A stretch of DNA of 64,000 bases, from positions 4,216,001 to 4,280,000 of the forward strand of contig JACCLO010000002.1 in NCBI GenBank assembly GCA_029448655.1. Reading direction: 5' to 3'. Source of the stretch: Wolfiporia cocos (lineage: Eukaryota > Basidiomycota > Agaricomycetes > Polyporales > Phaeolaceae). The notes beneath the pieces are model-generated. The model did no database searches, was not told the origin of the DNA, and saw only the letters and a list, made by a program, of their open reading frames with translations. Below are positions 54,245-64,000 of this stretch, one piece after another. A program made the translations under genes and the position numbers. The stretch's first letter is position 1, and the number at the start of each line of letters is the position of its first letter.

Positions 54245-55886
54245 TCACGCCCAGTCACTGGCCGCCCTGGCCTTTACTGCGTCCGTGTCCATCTTGTCTT
54301 CGTCCCGCCCAACATAGCATCCGAGGCTGTCACTCCACACGTACTCGTGCGCCAGGATCCTTGTCAAGACCTCATACGCTTCTATGTCTGCGAATGGCAC
54401 ATTGGTGCGAGGATCAAGATACTTTGCCACCTTGCCTGTGATTGGACATGTCTGCGTCGGGCGAGCTATTCTGCACCAGTCAGCAAGCCAGGCATACGAT
54501 CCGCCGGAAATTGCACTCGCCGAGTGGTCTGCCCTTTGGCGCATACACGCGGAGTGCTTCCCAGTTGACATGGTCTCCGAACATAGCCTTCATAGTGCTG
54601 TACCATGGAATCTTGACTGCGTGCTCTGATTGGCTTTGTTCATGGACGACATAGTTCTTGGCGACAATCTCCGTGCGCTCGATAGGCTCACGTACTTGCG
54701 GTGGGGGTGGGGCGGGAGACGGATTTGCTGCATAGGACGGGTATGTATAGGGAGCTGGCGACTGATGCGATGACGCATAATACGGATGTTGCGTTTGATA
54801 CGAAGGATGGTAATATGTTGGTGTGGCGATGTTGCTGGGTCCGGAGCTTGTGACAGGAGGATACTGCGAATAAGGATATGCGTAGCCATATCCATATGGC
54901 GGGTGCAGAGCAGGTTGTGGCGGTGGCGGCGGCGGCGGCGGTTCAGCCTTAACTTTGATTTCTTCCCGTTTGCTGATCCAGCGGATCAGAGGCCCTTGTA
55001 CGCTGGTCCGCATCAAACGTGCCTTTTTGCGCTTCTCTTCTTCTAGGCTGAGGTAGTTGCGGTGCTCGACGATATTGCCTTCCTCCATATCAAAGGCGCG
55101 TGCGATGAGCTCGTCTTGTGTGGGAAGCCGTGTCTTAGCTCGAGCTTTTTTAGGAAGGGTCGCCTTGATCTATCTCGTTAGCGCAGCGGCTTGCTGATAC
55201 AGCTTGCATCGTACCTTTTTCTCTTCTGCATCCTTCAAACGGGTGGCTGTTGCGGATGTATTGAGCATTGTATGTCGCCGAGAGCTCTGTCTCTTTCGTT
55301 CAACAACCTCGCCAGTTTCCGCGTTGACAGCAACACCTAAGGACACACGTCTCCCCATCTTGGGAGCATTGGGCTGAGTGCTTGTTTCTGCCTCATCGAC
55401 CGGGTTAAACGTAGCCTTCTGGCGTGCATGCGCTGCCGCGGTCACTCTATCCAGTTTGGAGCGGACTGCCTTGCTTCAGCAATCAGCAAGATAGCAAGCA
55501 CTGTTCGGAGTGAATACCTTTCGCGCTCTTCTCTCGTCTTCTTGAACCATTTTCTCGGCGATAGCATCCACCTCCTCTTGCGGTGCTTCCTCGTCCGTAC
55601 TCGCGAAATCGGACTCGAAAGCATCCTCTTCATCTATGCTTGCGTGAGATATTTATGGTGTGTTTCGGTGGACCGAGTAAAAGACTACCTTTGTCTATCA
55701 CAAAGTCCGCGTCTTCCTCCACATCGGCGCCCACATCCTCCGCATGAAACTCAGCTAATGCAGCTTCCATCCTGTTTCCTGTTTCAATGAGCCATCACAT
55801 CATGCATTCCGCAAACGTACATACCTATTCCCCGCCGTGCTCCGCTTTGACCTACGCATCACAAGAGAATCTTCCAGATTGGCCAT
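54245..55886 (-). CDS. SWR1-complex subunit Swc2/YL1 (VPS72)
   Basis: Histone H2A.Z-H2B chaperone of the SWR1 chromatin remodeller. Six exons (55886-55825, 55771-55689, 55633-55518, 55469-55215, 55169-54517, 54470-54245) total 1395 nt, 464 aa. The N-terminal half has RRSKRSTAGNR then an acidic stretch (DVGADVEEDADF, DEEDAFESDF), the H2A.Z-binding YL1 region. A basic middle (GRRVSLGVAVNAETGEVVERKRQSSRRHT) follows. A Tyr/Pro-rich linker includes a run of eight prolines. The C-terminal YL1_C domain reads TQTCPITGKVAKYLDPRTNVPFADIEAYEVL. It shares a 148-bp divergent promoter with the mitochondrial ribosomal protein gene. Confidence 0.9.
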
Positions 55887-56034
55887 GATGTTTAACCTTC
55901 CCTTTGCAAAGAAAACCAAAGTGCCTAACCACGATTGAGTATGGGTATAGGCGCTGATTGGATCAATAGCCGCAAATACTTTCCCGAGTAAGTCAAGCGC
56001 TTATAATAACCATCTAGCTTTCCGGCCACTGACG
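55887..56034. promoter_or_regulatory. Bidirectional promoter, YL1 / mitoribosomal protein
   Basis: Only 148 bp separate the two divergent start codons, so both promoters and both 5' UTRs must overlap here. No TATA box is clear. Assignment rests on gene geometry. Confidence 0.6.
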
Positions 56035-56685
56035 ATGGTTCCCAAATCCAAGGCCTTCCCTGGGCCTTCAAGGCTGTCCAAAATCATTGTTGAGCTCCAA
56101 AAGGAACCAAGGCCACATCTGAACAGCGTCAAGTCGTTGAAGCTAACCTATGCATTCCGGAATGACCACTTTGCGGCCAGGTGCGCATGCCTCTCGGTCT
56201 GAGAGAGGTACTAGGGAATTCTTACTTTGATTGTACGGCCGGGACTAGGCACTTTGTAAAGGAAGATCTTCCGCGGATACGCCACATAAACCCCAGTATT
56301 GGTATTGAGGTAGTCAAGATTCCCAAGACGCCGCAGGATTCGTGGCAGCCCGAGATGGTGGTCGAGTTCCGTGAGTCTGCGTTGCATTCCAACTGCATAC
56401 TATCATTCTCATACACACGTCCACGTTGACTGTCTGCACAACGCAGAGAATGGGACAACACAGACACTGAATATGAACAAGCCGTGGTCGTCTGAGATCC
56501 TCCAAGAGCTCATGGACATGGCGGGTGGTCCATCGTGGCAGCGGTGGAAGAAGGAGCGCGAGGAGGCGGGGCTGCCCATCCTGGACCCTCCAAAACCCAG
56601 GGAGCCGAAACCTCAGTCCGTGGAGGACCTCCTCTTCGCCCGTCCACATCCTCAAAAAACCGGGGCGGCTGCTGTCTTACCTTAG
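56035..56685 (+). CDS. Mitochondrial ribosomal protein with L51/S25/CI-B8 domain (mL61/Mrp49-like)
   Basis: A thioredoxin-like-fold protein of the mitochondrial ribosome. Three exons, 56035-56180, 56249-56370 and 56447-56685, total 507 nt, 168 aa. The start MVPKSKAFPGPSRL is followed by LKLTYAFRNDHFAARHFVKEDLPRIRHINPSIGIEV, the family signature (conserved aromatic-Phe-x-x-x-x-Leu-Pro-x-x-x-x-x-Asn-Pro). The C-terminal extension is charged, with ARPHPQKTGAAAVLP. By the NPSI/IEV context it is nearest mL61 (Mrp49), but mS25 has the same domain, so subunit identity is uncertain. The basic N-terminus could be a mitochondrial signal. Convergent with GET2, with only about 90 bp between stops. Confidence 0.75.
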
Positions 56686-56777
56686 CTCATCTACATTCTC
56701 GTTCACAAGCGTGACACTCCGATTGCACAAGCATTTTACAATCTATCTCTATCGGGAAACGCTCATCAGGACACACA

Positions 56778-57830
56778 TCAGTTCGCAGACCAACCAGCGA
56801 GCCATATTAGTGACCCAATGCAAAATATAACTCCTGCGATGTCGTCCAGGAAGATCCCGCCCAGCTGCAGGTATGCTAAGCCATTGGTCACCACTGAGGG
56901 TATTGGTGGTGGCAGGTAGGGAAGTGCAAGAGATAGTAGCATTGGTGATCGCGGAGTGTCCTGCATGCGTATAAGGGCTCGTGCCTCACGATGTCGTTCA
57001 GCGAGTACTTACCAGCTTGGAGAACACTCGCCACGAATGCAGAAGAAGCGCAAGCGTAGTGAAAGCCCAAAAGAATGGCTATATGTGGTGAGCTTCAGGC
57101 GAGAGTTGCGTGATGTATGACTTACTACAGACTGCACTCCCCAACCTTCGTCCGCACTCTTCCATCCGAGTTCCGACCACCGCCTCCAAATACTTTCTGA
57201 ATTGAGCCCATGTGTCTTGGATTCATAAAGTTGTGGCTCCTTCCATATGACAAAGTATGCCAGGAGTACCCAAGCACCCAATAAGTGTATGAGCGGAAGC
57301 ACTTTGTGAAGAAGTGTCTTGGGCTTTGCCATTGCTGCCTTTTCCGTCGACATTTGAGGCATATTGCCGGCTTGAGCCATGCTAGACATGAGGGCGGCAA
57401 GGGGGTCTGCATCGCCTCCTGGTGGCGGAGGGAGGCCAGGGCCCTGAGGAGCATCGCCAGCGCCAGCAGCAAGAAGCTGCTGGAGCTGTCTCATTTGTTC
57501 TGCAATCTGTTCTTGCGCTTCGTCTGCTGGCTGAGACCCGGAGGCCATCCGCGAGCTCCGCGCGCTCCTCAAAGTCGATGTTTGCGGTGTCGGCATTTCC
57601 GTCTGCTCGCCAACGAAGGTCTCGATAGTGGGTCTGCTCGGCAGGGCTGCCAGCGGCGGGTCTGCACACGCCGGTCAGTAAGACGCGTAACAGATGGATT
57701 GCGACTTGCCATCGTGCATGTACGCCGATGCATCCTCGCCCCTCGCTGAGGACGTGAGTTTGGCAAGACGGTCACCGCCGCGGGCGAGAATGGCCTTACG
57801 TCTTGCCTCTGCCTTTGCTGCAGCAGACAT
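56778..57830 (-). CDS. get2: GET complex subunit Get2
   Basis: ER-membrane receptor subunit for tail-anchored protein insertion; with Get1 it receives Get3-bound clients. Four exons (57830-57710, 57661-57126, 57078-57013, 56960-56778) total 906 nt, 301 aa. The N-terminal Get3-binding motif is MSAAAKAEARRKAILARGGDRLAKLTSSARG, basic and helical as in the family. A Pro/Gly-rich linker follows. Three hydrophobic segments lie around LPLIHLLGAWVLLAYFVIW, PFFWAFTTLALLLHSW and FLDDIAGVIFCIGSLIWLAGW. Exon 1 ends GATG|GCAAGT, so intron 1 must use a GC donor (57709); no GT alternative keeps the frame. It shares a 133-bp divergent promoter with the ArfGAP gene. Confidence 0.82.
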
Positions 57831-57963
57831 TGGTATGTCGTGAATTGGGGGTGAGTGCCACTGCACCGGTCAACAGCTGCAAACATGTACGGAGCGCTGC
57901 TACTGTACATGGACAACGTGTTCGCCCCGCATCGCTTCGTGTTTCTCTCATCTTACTATCGCC
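57831..57963. promoter_or_regulatory. Bidirectional promoter, GET2 / ArfGAP
   Basis: 133 bp between divergent start codons of two secretory-pathway genes. Assignment is by geometry only; no specific elements were recognised. Confidence 0.6.
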
Positions 57964-59347
57964 ATGTCACGACAAGACAAGGCCACGACTGAACGGCATG
58001 CAAAGATTCTCAGGGAGCTGCTGAAGCGACCAGAGAACAAGGTGTGCGCCGACTGCAAGCGAAATGGTCGGTGCACCATGTACTCACCTGTCTCGACCAT
58101 CACTCACGACATCTCGGCCTCCAGATCCAAGATGGGCTTCTTGGAACATGTATGACTTCGTTGCGATCTATGCCCGGCTTTTGACTAAATGATCATGCAT
58201 CTAGTGGCGTGTTCTTATGCATTCGTTGCTCAGGGATCCATCGTTCAATGGGAACGCACATCAGCAGGGTTAAGTCGGTCGACCTGGATGTCTGGACGCC
58301 TGAGCAGATGGCCGTATGTTCTACTTTGCTCCTGTGAGACTCTGGCCCAAATCCTTTCAAAGTCAATACAGAAGTGGGGAAACCGCCTTGCAAACCTGTA
58401 CTGGGAGGGGCATCTCAAGCCGGGACATATCCCATCCGACCAGTAAGTCACGAGAGTGTTTACAGTTCCTGCATATGCTCTGACACATCTACAGCAAAAT
58501 GGAATCGTTCATCCGCTCAAAGTATGAATCTCGACGGTGGGCAAAGGAAGGGCCTCCGCCATCGGACCCATCAACGCTAGACAGCCAAGCTCCGCAAACT
58601 CCTGCTCCTTCAGCCCAGCCAACAGCGCCAGCGCAACCACCACAGCGCGCGTCCATGCCAGCGGAGTCCCTCGTCACTGTGTCCGCGTCGCGGCCATCTG
58701 CCACCTCGCGCCAGCCTCAGTCACACCAGCTCCTCTCCGCTAGCGTCGCCAATCGTGCACAGCAGCCCGTAGCGCAGGCTGCAACGACACAAGCATCCCA
58801 GCCCACCCAGCCGCAAGCCTCCGCCGCGACTGCATCCACCAACGAGCTCTTCTCACTCGATTTCACTGCCCCCGCACCATCCGCGACGCCATCGAATTCA
58901 TCTACGCCCGCTGCGCCCAAGAAGGATGTCAAGCAGGACATTTTATCTCTTTTTTCTACGCCCTCTGCTGCGCCCACCGCGGCAACAGCGATGGGTGGTT
59001 TCGGGCAGTTTGCGCAAGTCCAGAACACATGGAACAATTTCGACGCACAGCCTGCACAGCAGCCCGTGCAGCCGGTCAGCATGGCGGGCGCGACCGGTGT
59101 AGGAATGTGGGGTGCGAGCTCAGGATGGAATGCCACACCGGTTGCCCCCGCGCAGTCCAATATATGGGGAACACCTGCCGCACAGCCAGCGGTATCGCAA
59201 CAGCAGAGCCTGTTCAACACGAGCGATGTTTGGAGTTCGTCGGGTACTACTACTGGCGCTGGTGGCAGTTTGTTCGGTTCCTCATTGACGTCCGGTACGC
59301 AGAAAAAGGACGATGCATTTGGAGACATTTGGGGCGGGTTTAAGTAG
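57964..59347 (+). CDS. Arf GTPase-activating protein (Age2/SMAP-type)
   Basis: Stimulates GTP hydrolysis on Arf1-type GTPases at Golgi/endosomes. Five exons (57964-58066, 58125-58149, 58205-58313, 58363-58442, 58495-59347) total 1170 nt, 389 aa. The ArfGAP zinc finger is CADC...CIRC, with [28 protein letters not shown] and the VKSVDLDVW strand. The conserved WGN helix ([11 protein letters not shown]) follows. The long C-terminal tail is Ser/Pro/Gln/Ala-rich with [13 protein letters not shown] and a terminal DIWGGF; these phenylalanine/tryptophan motifs resemble clathrin-adaptor binding peptides. Exon 2 is only 25 nt and carries the conserved WASWN. Confidence 0.9.
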
Positions 59348-59549
59348 ATTATTTTGAATCTCTTTCATGAGGATACAGCTTTGGACGGTCACTGGTCATT
59401 CAGCACTCAGGCACTCGATGTCCGTCACTCGTGGCTGCTTTACAGTAGTACATGTTTAAATCGATACACACCCCATCCTATGTGTGTACATTACTTAATG
59501 ACCGCCTGTTTTCACTCGCTCGGTTGTGCTTGTGCGCGCATATAACCCA

Positions 59550-62193
59550 TCATGCCAGGCCAAGGTCCTGAACGCAAATACACGTTGAGATGCTGCGCCA
59601 TGCTTTAAGAAGACGGTAAGTCCGTACCTTCTCAATCAATCTCCGCGCAATGGGATGGAAGGAGTCCTTTGCGGTGGAGAACACTTCAACAGCGAGGGTG
59701 TGGTCTACCTTGTCAACATTGCGGAAGACCGGTCTGCAGAATTTCATGCGGCCCTTTACGACGCCGCTGCCGTCCGCACCGACAACCCACTTCACAGCAG
59801 GAGACGCGAGCGCCTGAGCAGCTGGCGTTGTAGGGTCAGCGAACGCGACAGCATAGAACCGGAGGCGAATCTCCGGATTGCTGGTCTCGGCCAGCTTGTA
59901 GAGCGTGCCGAGGCGCATGACGTGCGAGCTAGGGAGAGCAGCGTAGGACTGCAGTTTCTCAAGGAAGACGACTAGTAGCCCAGACTTAACGAGTGATCAA
60001 CAAACGAGGCGGATGATAGCGCACCCTTTTGGTTTGAATCGAAGCTGTCAAGATCAGTCTCCCTGAATGTGAGTTGATCAATCGGTGTCGAGCGCGACGC
60101 GTCCCACTTTGTAGCAAGAGCATATGCCTGCTCTGCTAGCGTCAAGTCGTAGGTCATTTTCACAGGGAGCTCTGTCCCCTCGCCATACAGCCACGCCTAC
60201 CATGCGAGATAATGTTGTCAGTCAATTTCACCGTGAGTGTCGCCGACTTACATCCCAGTCGATGCTGTCGAGGGCCTTGATATTCCCCTCACCACCATGC
60301 TTTGAGAAGTAATTGTATAGATGCGCCTTCCACTGATCAGTCGTTATGCTCTTGCCCATGAATGTCGTCGCATAATCATGCGCATACGGCAAGAAAACGT
60401 CCAGCCCACCCAGCGTCCGCTCTTTCAGACGCCCCGGTCAACCATGAGCGCCTAAGACTCACAGTATCAGAGAGAAACAGACGCACCGAGGTGCAAAATC
60501 AGGTTCGCGCCCTTCTCATATGGGACCTGGCTGTACGCGTCGTCCGGGTCCTCGCCCTTGGCGAAAGGTATCACGAGCCGCTGGTACTTTGGGTGCGAGA
60601 CGTAGCGTTGCAGGTCGTCGTACAAGCCCTTGGCACCAATCACATAGCTGAATCCGCGTGCGGCAGGTGAGTGCAACCGTTGCAGGAGGAGACGCTCCAT
60701 CCATGTGGTCCAACCCTCGTTTAGCCAGAAGTGCGACGAGTTGGCTTGCCTGAGCAGAACTAATAATGTGGATATGAGGGAATAGCGAAGCGCGGTGAAC
60801 GTACGTGACGCCATTGCCGAACCAAGAATGTGAGAGTTCGTGGACGACGACATCAACCTGTTAGTGCGTCAGCACGTTGACGGCTACGGAAGCAGGGAGA
60901 TGCTCACCAGAGAGCGGTCACCAACAAGGAGAGCTAGAGAATAGAATGGTCAGGAGTAAAAGAGTTGTTTTACAAGATAGAGACTGACTCGGAGTGAGGA
61001 ACGTCAAACATGCATTCTCCATACCGCCATAGGGGAACGACGGCGGGAGTACCAGCACATCATACACGCCAAATCGGTAAGGGGGAACAACCGTCTCGGC
61101 TGTGGACAAGAACCTGGCTCACTTGATGAACACAGGTTTGTATGAATGCATATTCTTGAAATCCCCATACCGATTGATAGCTTCGCTGAACTCCCAGTAT
61201 GCGGCGTCAATGAGCTCCGGCTCGGCCCACACGCCAGTCTTCCATTGCTTGCCTTCAACTTTGGGGCACGCGCGGTAACGGACGTTGCCCACCGCGATCG
61301 CGATGAGGTATGATGGAATTGGTACGGGCTGATGGAAATAATGTAGCAATATTTAAGCACATAGGGAACGATACAGACCTGATTATAGACGTAGGTGACC
61401 GAGTCCTTCCCAATTTCCTTTCCGTCGTGCGCCGGTCCCTCTGAGGGTGGTGAAACACGAATGGCAGAGAGCAGCACAGGTAGCACGGAGACCACTCGCG
61501 CGGTGTAAGTCTGCTCCATACGGTAAGCCCGGAAGCACGAGAAGAATGGAACGGGACGCGCACGATCTTGACCGATGGCGTGTCTTGAAGCGGCGCGATG
61601 CTGCGTGCATAGATGGGCTGGCATTGGCTGAATAGATACGGAAAAGACTTTCCCTGCGTCTGTCTGAGTCGAGCGTCATAAGACCACAGAATAGGTAGCA
61701 CGAGTAGAACTGGACATACTCCTTCTCGAGCCACTGAAGCGCCATGCATTCCTTTGTTGTAGCGTAGTATACAGCAACCTTGACTTGCGAACCGGCTTTG
61801 AGGCCGGCAGGAAGAGAAACATGCAGAGCCGATCCCATGACAGGGTGCGCGGGGTCGAGGACATACTGCCATGGAAGTGGGATTACGATGCATGAGGATA
61901 TACGACTTTGTGATCGTGGGGCATCGCACCTGGACCGAGTCGTTCCCCACCGTGACTTTCTCGACGGTAAGAGCGAGCGCATCAAAGCTAAATGAATGAG
62001 CATCAAAGAAGTACACGCGGGATAGATATACTCACATCACTTCGTGCACGTTGTCCTTCTTCACGTTCAGTGTGTGGGTCGCGGTACCCGAGATGATGCT
62101 CCGCGCAAAGTCAACGGACCAGTCGAGGTCGACATGCTCGGAGGCGATGTCGGTGTAGTTGGCCTGGGTGGTGAGGTCGACGTCGAGCGACAT
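59550..62193 (-). CDS. M1 aminopeptidase, leukotriene-A4 hydrolase type
   Basis: A cytosolic zinc aminopeptidase/epoxide hydrolase. About 13 exons; the start is MSLDVDLTTQANYTD at 62193 and the stop TGA at 59550 follows DLGLA. The N-terminal domain has QCQPIYARSIAPLQDTPSVK and ITYTARVV. The substrate-binding loop PYGGMEN, zinc site VHELSHSWFGN (HExxH) and third ligand Glu in FWLNEGWTTW are intact. PYEKGANLI includes the conserved Tyr. The C-terminal HEAT-like domain (FLEKLQSYAALP, VMRLGTLYKLAETSN, RLRFYAVAF) is the LTA4H hallmark. The last exon is just 18 nt (59567-59550). Fungal members are mainly aminopeptidases; epoxide hydrolase activity is inference. Confidence 0.9.
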
Positions 62194-62369
62194 AGCTGAG
62201 GAGTGGAGGATAAGAGTTAATTTCTAACATTGCGAATAATATTCGTGAATCTCGATCGCATGTCGATCGATCGCAGCGAGGATGATTTCTACCGCCAAGA
62301 AACATTACAGCCCGTCTTTATACTCCTCACTCTGCAATCCGTCTCTATACCCCTCACTGCATACGATCG
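62194..62369. promoter_or_regulatory. Bidirectional promoter, LTA4H-type peptidase / RPA12
   Basis: 176 bp between divergent start codons. It contains short direct copies CGTCTTTATACTCCTCACT / CGTCTCTATACCCCTCACT (about 62313-62359), each with a TATACYCCTCACT core. These could be a duplicated promoter element of RPA12. Confidence 0.55.
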
Positions 62370-63025
62370 ATGCCCTCGCGTGCACATAAAATAGGCAAGC
62401 AGGTGGATGCCTGTCCTGCTCGCGCAAAGCTGATCCGTCCCCACAGGTTCTCTCTTGTTCTGCCCAGATTGCGGCACCCTGCTCAACCTGCCCCAGGACG
62501 GCGACACCAAAGTGCCGTGCGAACAGTGCGGCTACGAAGAACCCGCCAGCTGTGTGTACTCTCGGTTCTGGTCGCTCTTCTTGCTCAACTGCCCACAGCA
62601 TACGAGAACATTGAGATCGTAACCCGCTCACACCCAGACGCATTTCCGTCTCCGCTGAGACAGAAGGGCAAGACGCAAACGAAAGTACATGAGGCGAACG
62701 AGGCGCTGCTAAAGGTTTGCCTGCTGCCCGCGCCGCATCTGGCGATGCTCATCGTGACTTGTGTGCTGTAGGTCACCGAGAAATGCCCGGAGTGCGGCCA
62801 TATGGAGGCGTACTCCCAGGAGGCACAGGTGCGCAACTTTCTGCTCGGGTTAATGCGGTCTTAGAAGCATCTGACCGACGCGTTGTGCAGCTGCGAAGCG
62901 CAGACGAAGGGTCCACCATCTTCTACACTGTATGTCCATCACTTCCATATCTGCGCGTTCCATTACCTCACCAACTCGGCGGGCAGTGCGTCAAATGCAA
63001 ATATGGCTGGCGCGTCAACAATTGA
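62370..63025 (+). CDS. rpa12: RNA polymerase I subunit Rpa12 (A12.2)
   Basis: Small two-zinc-ribbon subunit that supports RNA cleavage and termination by RNA polymerase I. Six exons (62370-62394, 62447-62551, 62599-62714, 62772-62828, 62891-62929, 62987-63025) total 381 nt, 126 aa, the normal length. The N-terminal ribbon is IGSLLFCPDCG...CEQCG. The C-terminal TFIIS-like ribbon is CPECG...CVKC, with the acidic hairpin RSADEGSTIFYT and ending WRVNN. Exon 1 (25 nt) ends ATAG|GCAAGC, requiring a GC-AG intron to make KIGSLLFC, exactly the family N-terminus. Convergent with OST5. Confidence 0.88.
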
Positions 63026-63129
63026 GTATGCCATTGTCCCGCAATGTCCGTTCGCCGAATGGGAAGACCATCGAGTGTATTTGGGTATGGGCGCGGGTTG
63101 CGGAAATGGTGGTCCGCACGAGAGTGGGC

Positions 63130-63480
63130 TCAGACGTACACGCCGGCAGTGCAGAACAGAGCGACAACGCCGAACCCGCCGAGGATGCTCGCGAGGGATG
63201 CGACCGCGGCTTCTCGGATGGGAACCTTGTCCTTCGGGAGGCTGTCCAGACCGCACATTTATTTCGCGTGTTGTATAGCACTGGACTGAGTGACATACGT
63301 GGAGAAGTAGAACGCAAGCACAAAGGTCGCGCCGAGCAGGATGAACGCCAGGTAGGGCAGCAGGCCGACCGAGACGTGGGGCGCGAACGAGGGCAGCGTC
63401 CGGTGCAGAGCCTGCGAGGGTCGTCAGAGAGAACGAGAGATTAAGACTGGACATACCTGAATCTCCTGATAGTCGGCCAT
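63130..63480 (-). CDS. ost5: Oligosaccharyltransferase subunit Ost5/TMEM258
   Basis: Small ER-membrane subunit of the N-glycosylation enzyme. Three exons (63480-63457, 63411-63299, 63241-63130) total 249 nt, 82 aa, matching Ost5/TMEM258 length. Two transmembrane helices, around VSVGLLPYLAFILLGATFVL and ASLASILGGFGVVALF, flank a short basic loop KDKVPIRE. It ends in the conserved GVYV. Too small and too spliced for a simple open-frame scan. It is divergent from the Yop1-like gene across about 260 bp. Confidence 0.85.
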
Positions 63481-63739
63481 GGTATGATGGAGCGGGTGGC
63501 TGCGGGCGAGGGCGGCGTTGACGTACGTGGCAGGCAAACACGCGTCATCAAACCCATATCACCCCCTTCGCCCGCGACTGCCCTTTGCCTCAACCACCAT
63601 CTCCTCCCGCTTTTTTCTCTCCTTTTGTCGTCAAATCCTCTGTATCAAAGGTGGGCATTCGTTCTGCGACGTCCACAGCTCATCGCGCTCTGTCTGTGCT
63701 TATTCGCGTCCCGTCCGCGCGTTTGCGCTACGTCACCAG

Positions 63740-64000
63740 ATGTCTGCCACGCAAAAGCTCCAGCAGCACCCCGCCTTCCAGCAGGCGGCCGACAAGTTCA
63801 GCTACTATATCCACCAACTCGACAAGGAGGTGCGGATCGCTGCGTTTTGATACCTGCCGCTTGGCTTACCTCGTGCGGCATCACGCGACCAGCTCTCGAA
63901 ATACTCTATCTTCAACGTGTTTGAGCAGCGCACGCAGGTCCCGAAAAGCTACGCGTTCATCGGCGGCGTCGTGTTCCTTGCCATCCTCCACTCTATAAAC
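63740..64000 (+). CDS. Yop1/REEP (TB2/DP1/HVA22) ER-shaping protein, partial
   Basis: N-terminal part only; the window ends inside the gene. Exon 1 is 63740-63829 (MSATQKLQQHPAFQQAADKF...HQLDKE). Exon 2 begins at 63893 with LSKYSIFNVFEQRTQVPKSYAFIGGVVFLAILHSIN, matching the Yop1/DP1 start (FNxxExRTxVPKxY) and the first hairpin membrane segment. The family bends tubular ER membrane together with reticulons. The start is chosen at the Met 30 codons before the splice junction; in-frame codons further upstream look non-coding. Confidence 0.8.

Overview
The window is nuclear DNA of a filamentous basidiomycete, most likely a mushroom-forming Agaricomycete. The evidence is GC-rich coding sequence, many GT-AG introns of about 50-100 nt, short intergenic gaps, a large single-exon F-box protein of the kind expanded in these fungi, and fungal versions of MSH4, VPS27, GET2, OST5 and YL1. 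No prokaryotic or organellar gene and no complete transposon was seen. All gene models were spliced by eye; wherever I list exons, their lengths sum to a multiple of three. Left part (1-26 kb): an ADAL-type deaminase (-), a GPALPP/DUF3752 protein (+), a FabG-like SDR (+), then a minus-strand run of G-alpha A, an unrecognised Pro/Ser-rich protein, cullin-4 and G-alpha B. A 3.3-kb gene-free stretch, an F-box protein (+) and a third G-alpha, C (+), follow. The three G-alpha genes are diverged paralogues sharing exon phases and most exon lengths. Their C-terminal tails can only be read in frame if a single-nucleotide exon is spliced in at the same codon in all three. That is the most striking observation in the window. 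Middle (27-45 kb): retromer VPS35 and ESCRT-0 VPS27 sit head-to-tail on the minus strand, so two endosomal sorting machines that act on opposite fates of cargo are neighbours. Then come RPB1 (largest subunit of RNA polymerase II, +), whose last CTD heptads are split over tiny phase-1 exons, and a Bni4/Afr1-type protein (-). Right part (45-64 kb): a dense housekeeping block with an amidase, a FAD-dependent oxidoreductase, meiotic MSH4, SWR1-complex YL1/Swc2, a mitochondrial ribosomal protein, GET2, an ArfGAP, leukotriene-A4-hydrolase-type aminopeptidase, RNA polymerase I subunit RPA12, OST5, and the start of a Yop1/REEP gene cut by the window edge. Several pairs share divergent promoters of only 130-260 bp. 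Recurring theme: very small exons (1, 1, 1, 3, 8, 9, 11, 12, 19, 22 and 25 nt) and at least three apparent GC-AG introns. A splice-naive gene caller would mis-annotate many of these loci.
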